This document shows, one piece after another, positions 6,702-7,617 of a stretch of 7,617 nt of DNA. The DNA is from JBDTMC01 sp039934475 (GTDB taxonomy: Bacteria > Acidobacteriota > Terriglobia > Bryobacterales > Bryobacteraceae): the NCBI GenBank assembly GCA_039934475.1, contig JBDTMC010000385.1, positions 1-7,617 on the forward strand, written 5' to 3'. Made by a program: the position numbers and the translations under genes. The notes beneath the pieces were generated by a model. The model was not told the origin of the DNA. It saw only the letters and a program-made list of their open reading frames with translations, and did no database searches. Position 1 is the stretch's first letter. Each line of letters begins with the position of its first letter.

Positions 6702-7617
6702 CTAATGCGCAGGCGGTTCGATCAGGGCCATCACCGCAAACGCGGTCGCTGCATCGCGCATGAAGCCTTCTGGCATGGAGCCCGGCTCACGACGTTTGTT
6801 CATGGAATCCGCTACCCAGTAGCCGAATTGCGGATCCTGCTTCGCACGCAGCCAGTCCAGGGCTTTCCGTAACTTGGGATGGGAGCGCGAAACGCCTCCT
6901 TGTTCGAGAGCGAAGGCAGCCACTGCCGTAGCGTATGCGCTGCCTCCCGCGGCCGATGGCGCACCAGGGCGATCCTTCCAGGGCCCGAGCGCCGCGACGG
7001 TCCACGAACCATCGGGCTGCTGCTTTTCCAATGCCTCTTCAATGATCGATCGTCTTGCGTCCGGAACAGTTGCGGGCAGACTTGCCGTGGCCCACAACAG
7101 CAGCAGCCGGTTGTGCAGGGGTTGCGCCGCCGTCGCCGTCCGAAGATATGCAGTCAATTCCGTGACATGTGATTTGATCTCCGGCCGCGCCTGGTATTCC
7201 GGTGGTGTGGCCGAGATTGCCAGGGCAGCGAGCGATGCGCCAAAGAATCCAGAGTCGGAGGTTTCATAAGGATCGGTGTCGAAGTCGAACCACGGCCACG
7301 AGCCCTTGGACACGCCGTCATGGATCTGCGTTGACCAAAGCCGGTCCCACGCCTGTTGCGCCGCAGGCTGCTGCTGGTCCAGAAACAGAGCCGCGAAGAT
7401 CGCCTCCACTCCCACCGATTGCGAAGCAACCGGCTCCTTCCCGGTCTTCAGCGCCTCCGCCACGCCGTTCCCCACCCTCGCACGCAACCCTTCCACCAGT
7501 CCCGTCTCGTAGATGGTGGGCTCCGCTTCGCCCAATACACGCCGCAGCGCGGGCCGCGCCAGTAAATAGGTAACGCCGGTGTGACAGGAGATACACGGAC
7601 CGCCAGAGCGCTTCGCT
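6702..7617 (-). CDS. Heme c motif plus squalene-cyclase-like alpha/alpha-toroid protein, 5'-truncated
   Basis: The frame runs open through the right edge, so the N-terminus is missing; the TTG at 7535 is not the start. Of about 304 visible residues, counted from the edge, CISCH (8-12, bases 7581-7595) is a c-type heme site, so export is predicted, but any signal peptide lies off the window. The rest is helical with repeats resembling QW motifs of squalene/hopene cyclases and prenyltransferases: QIHDGVSKGSW (97-107), QQPDGSW (199-205) and QDPQFGYW (260-267). The cyclase catalytic DxDD motif is not seen; DFDTD (111-115) follows the first repeat but does not fit it. I recall similar uncharacterised heme-toroid proteins in Acidobacteria and Planctomycetes. 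Terpene cyclisation is therefore unlikely, and a periplasmic binding or electron-transfer role is a guess. It converges on the regulator gene with a 6-base gap. Confidence 0.8.
   Translation of the reverse strand, partial: AKRSGGPCISCHTGVTYLLARPALRRVLGEAEPTIYETGLVEGLRARVGNGVAEALKTGKEPVASQSVGVEAIFAALFLDQQQPAAQQAWDRLWSTQIHDGVSKGSWPWFDFDTDPYETSDSGFFGASLAALAISATPPEYQARPEIKSHVTELTAYLRTATAAQPLHNRLLLLWATASLPATVPDARRSIIEEALEKQQPDGSWTVAALGPWKDRPGAPSAAGGSAYATAVAAFALEQGGVSRSHPKLRKALDWLRAKQDPQFGYWVADSMNKRREPGSMPEGFMRDAATAFAVMALIEPPAH

Overview
The window is about 60% GC and gene-dense. It looks like a chromosomal segment of an acidobacterium, perhaps of the Solibacter/Bryobacter type. That placement is inferred from gene style and content: an nfo-leuS pair, a DUF5996 protein, a cytochrome P460 homologue, a LytS/LytTR pair and a cytochrome c plus alpha/alpha-toroid protein. 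No 16S rRNA or other taxonomic marker is present. I see no tRNA, rRNA, CRISPR array, insertion sequence or phage gene.

Layout: (1) 1-3008, plus strand: the 3' two thirds of an endonuclease IV gene (nfo), whose end overlaps a complete leucyl-tRNA synthetase gene (leuS) by 40 bases. (2) 3018-3905, minus strand: a DUF5996 protein that converges tail-to-tail on leuS with a 9-base gap. (3) 3906-4241: a divergent intergenic region. It holds a doubtful minus-strand small ORF that may be a decayed gene, a cluster of GGTTC/GAACC inverted repeats, and presumably the promoters for both sides. (4) 4242-6695, plus strand: a secreted c-type cytochrome of the P460 family, then 44 bases later a four-helix membrane LytS-type histidine kinase, overlapped by 29 bases by its LytTR response regulator. 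(5) 6702 to the right edge, minus strand: a 5'-truncated protein with a CxxCH heme c site followed by squalene-cyclase-like helical repeats. It converges on the response regulator with a 6-base gap.

How the genes work together: nfo and leuS are housekeeping genes (base excision repair; leucine charging of tRNA) that share a transcript by position only. The kinase and regulator form a two-component system whose input and target genes cannot be read from this window. The best speculative link is between the P460 cytochrome and the kinase/regulator directly downstream, with a second predicted heme c protein tail-to-tail after the regulator. This suggests a periplasmic redox or nitrogen-oxide theme, but the sequence does not show a functional connection. 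Most of the window is ordinary. The less described parts are the two heme proteins, the DUF5996 gene and the decayed-looking 3968-4269 stretch.
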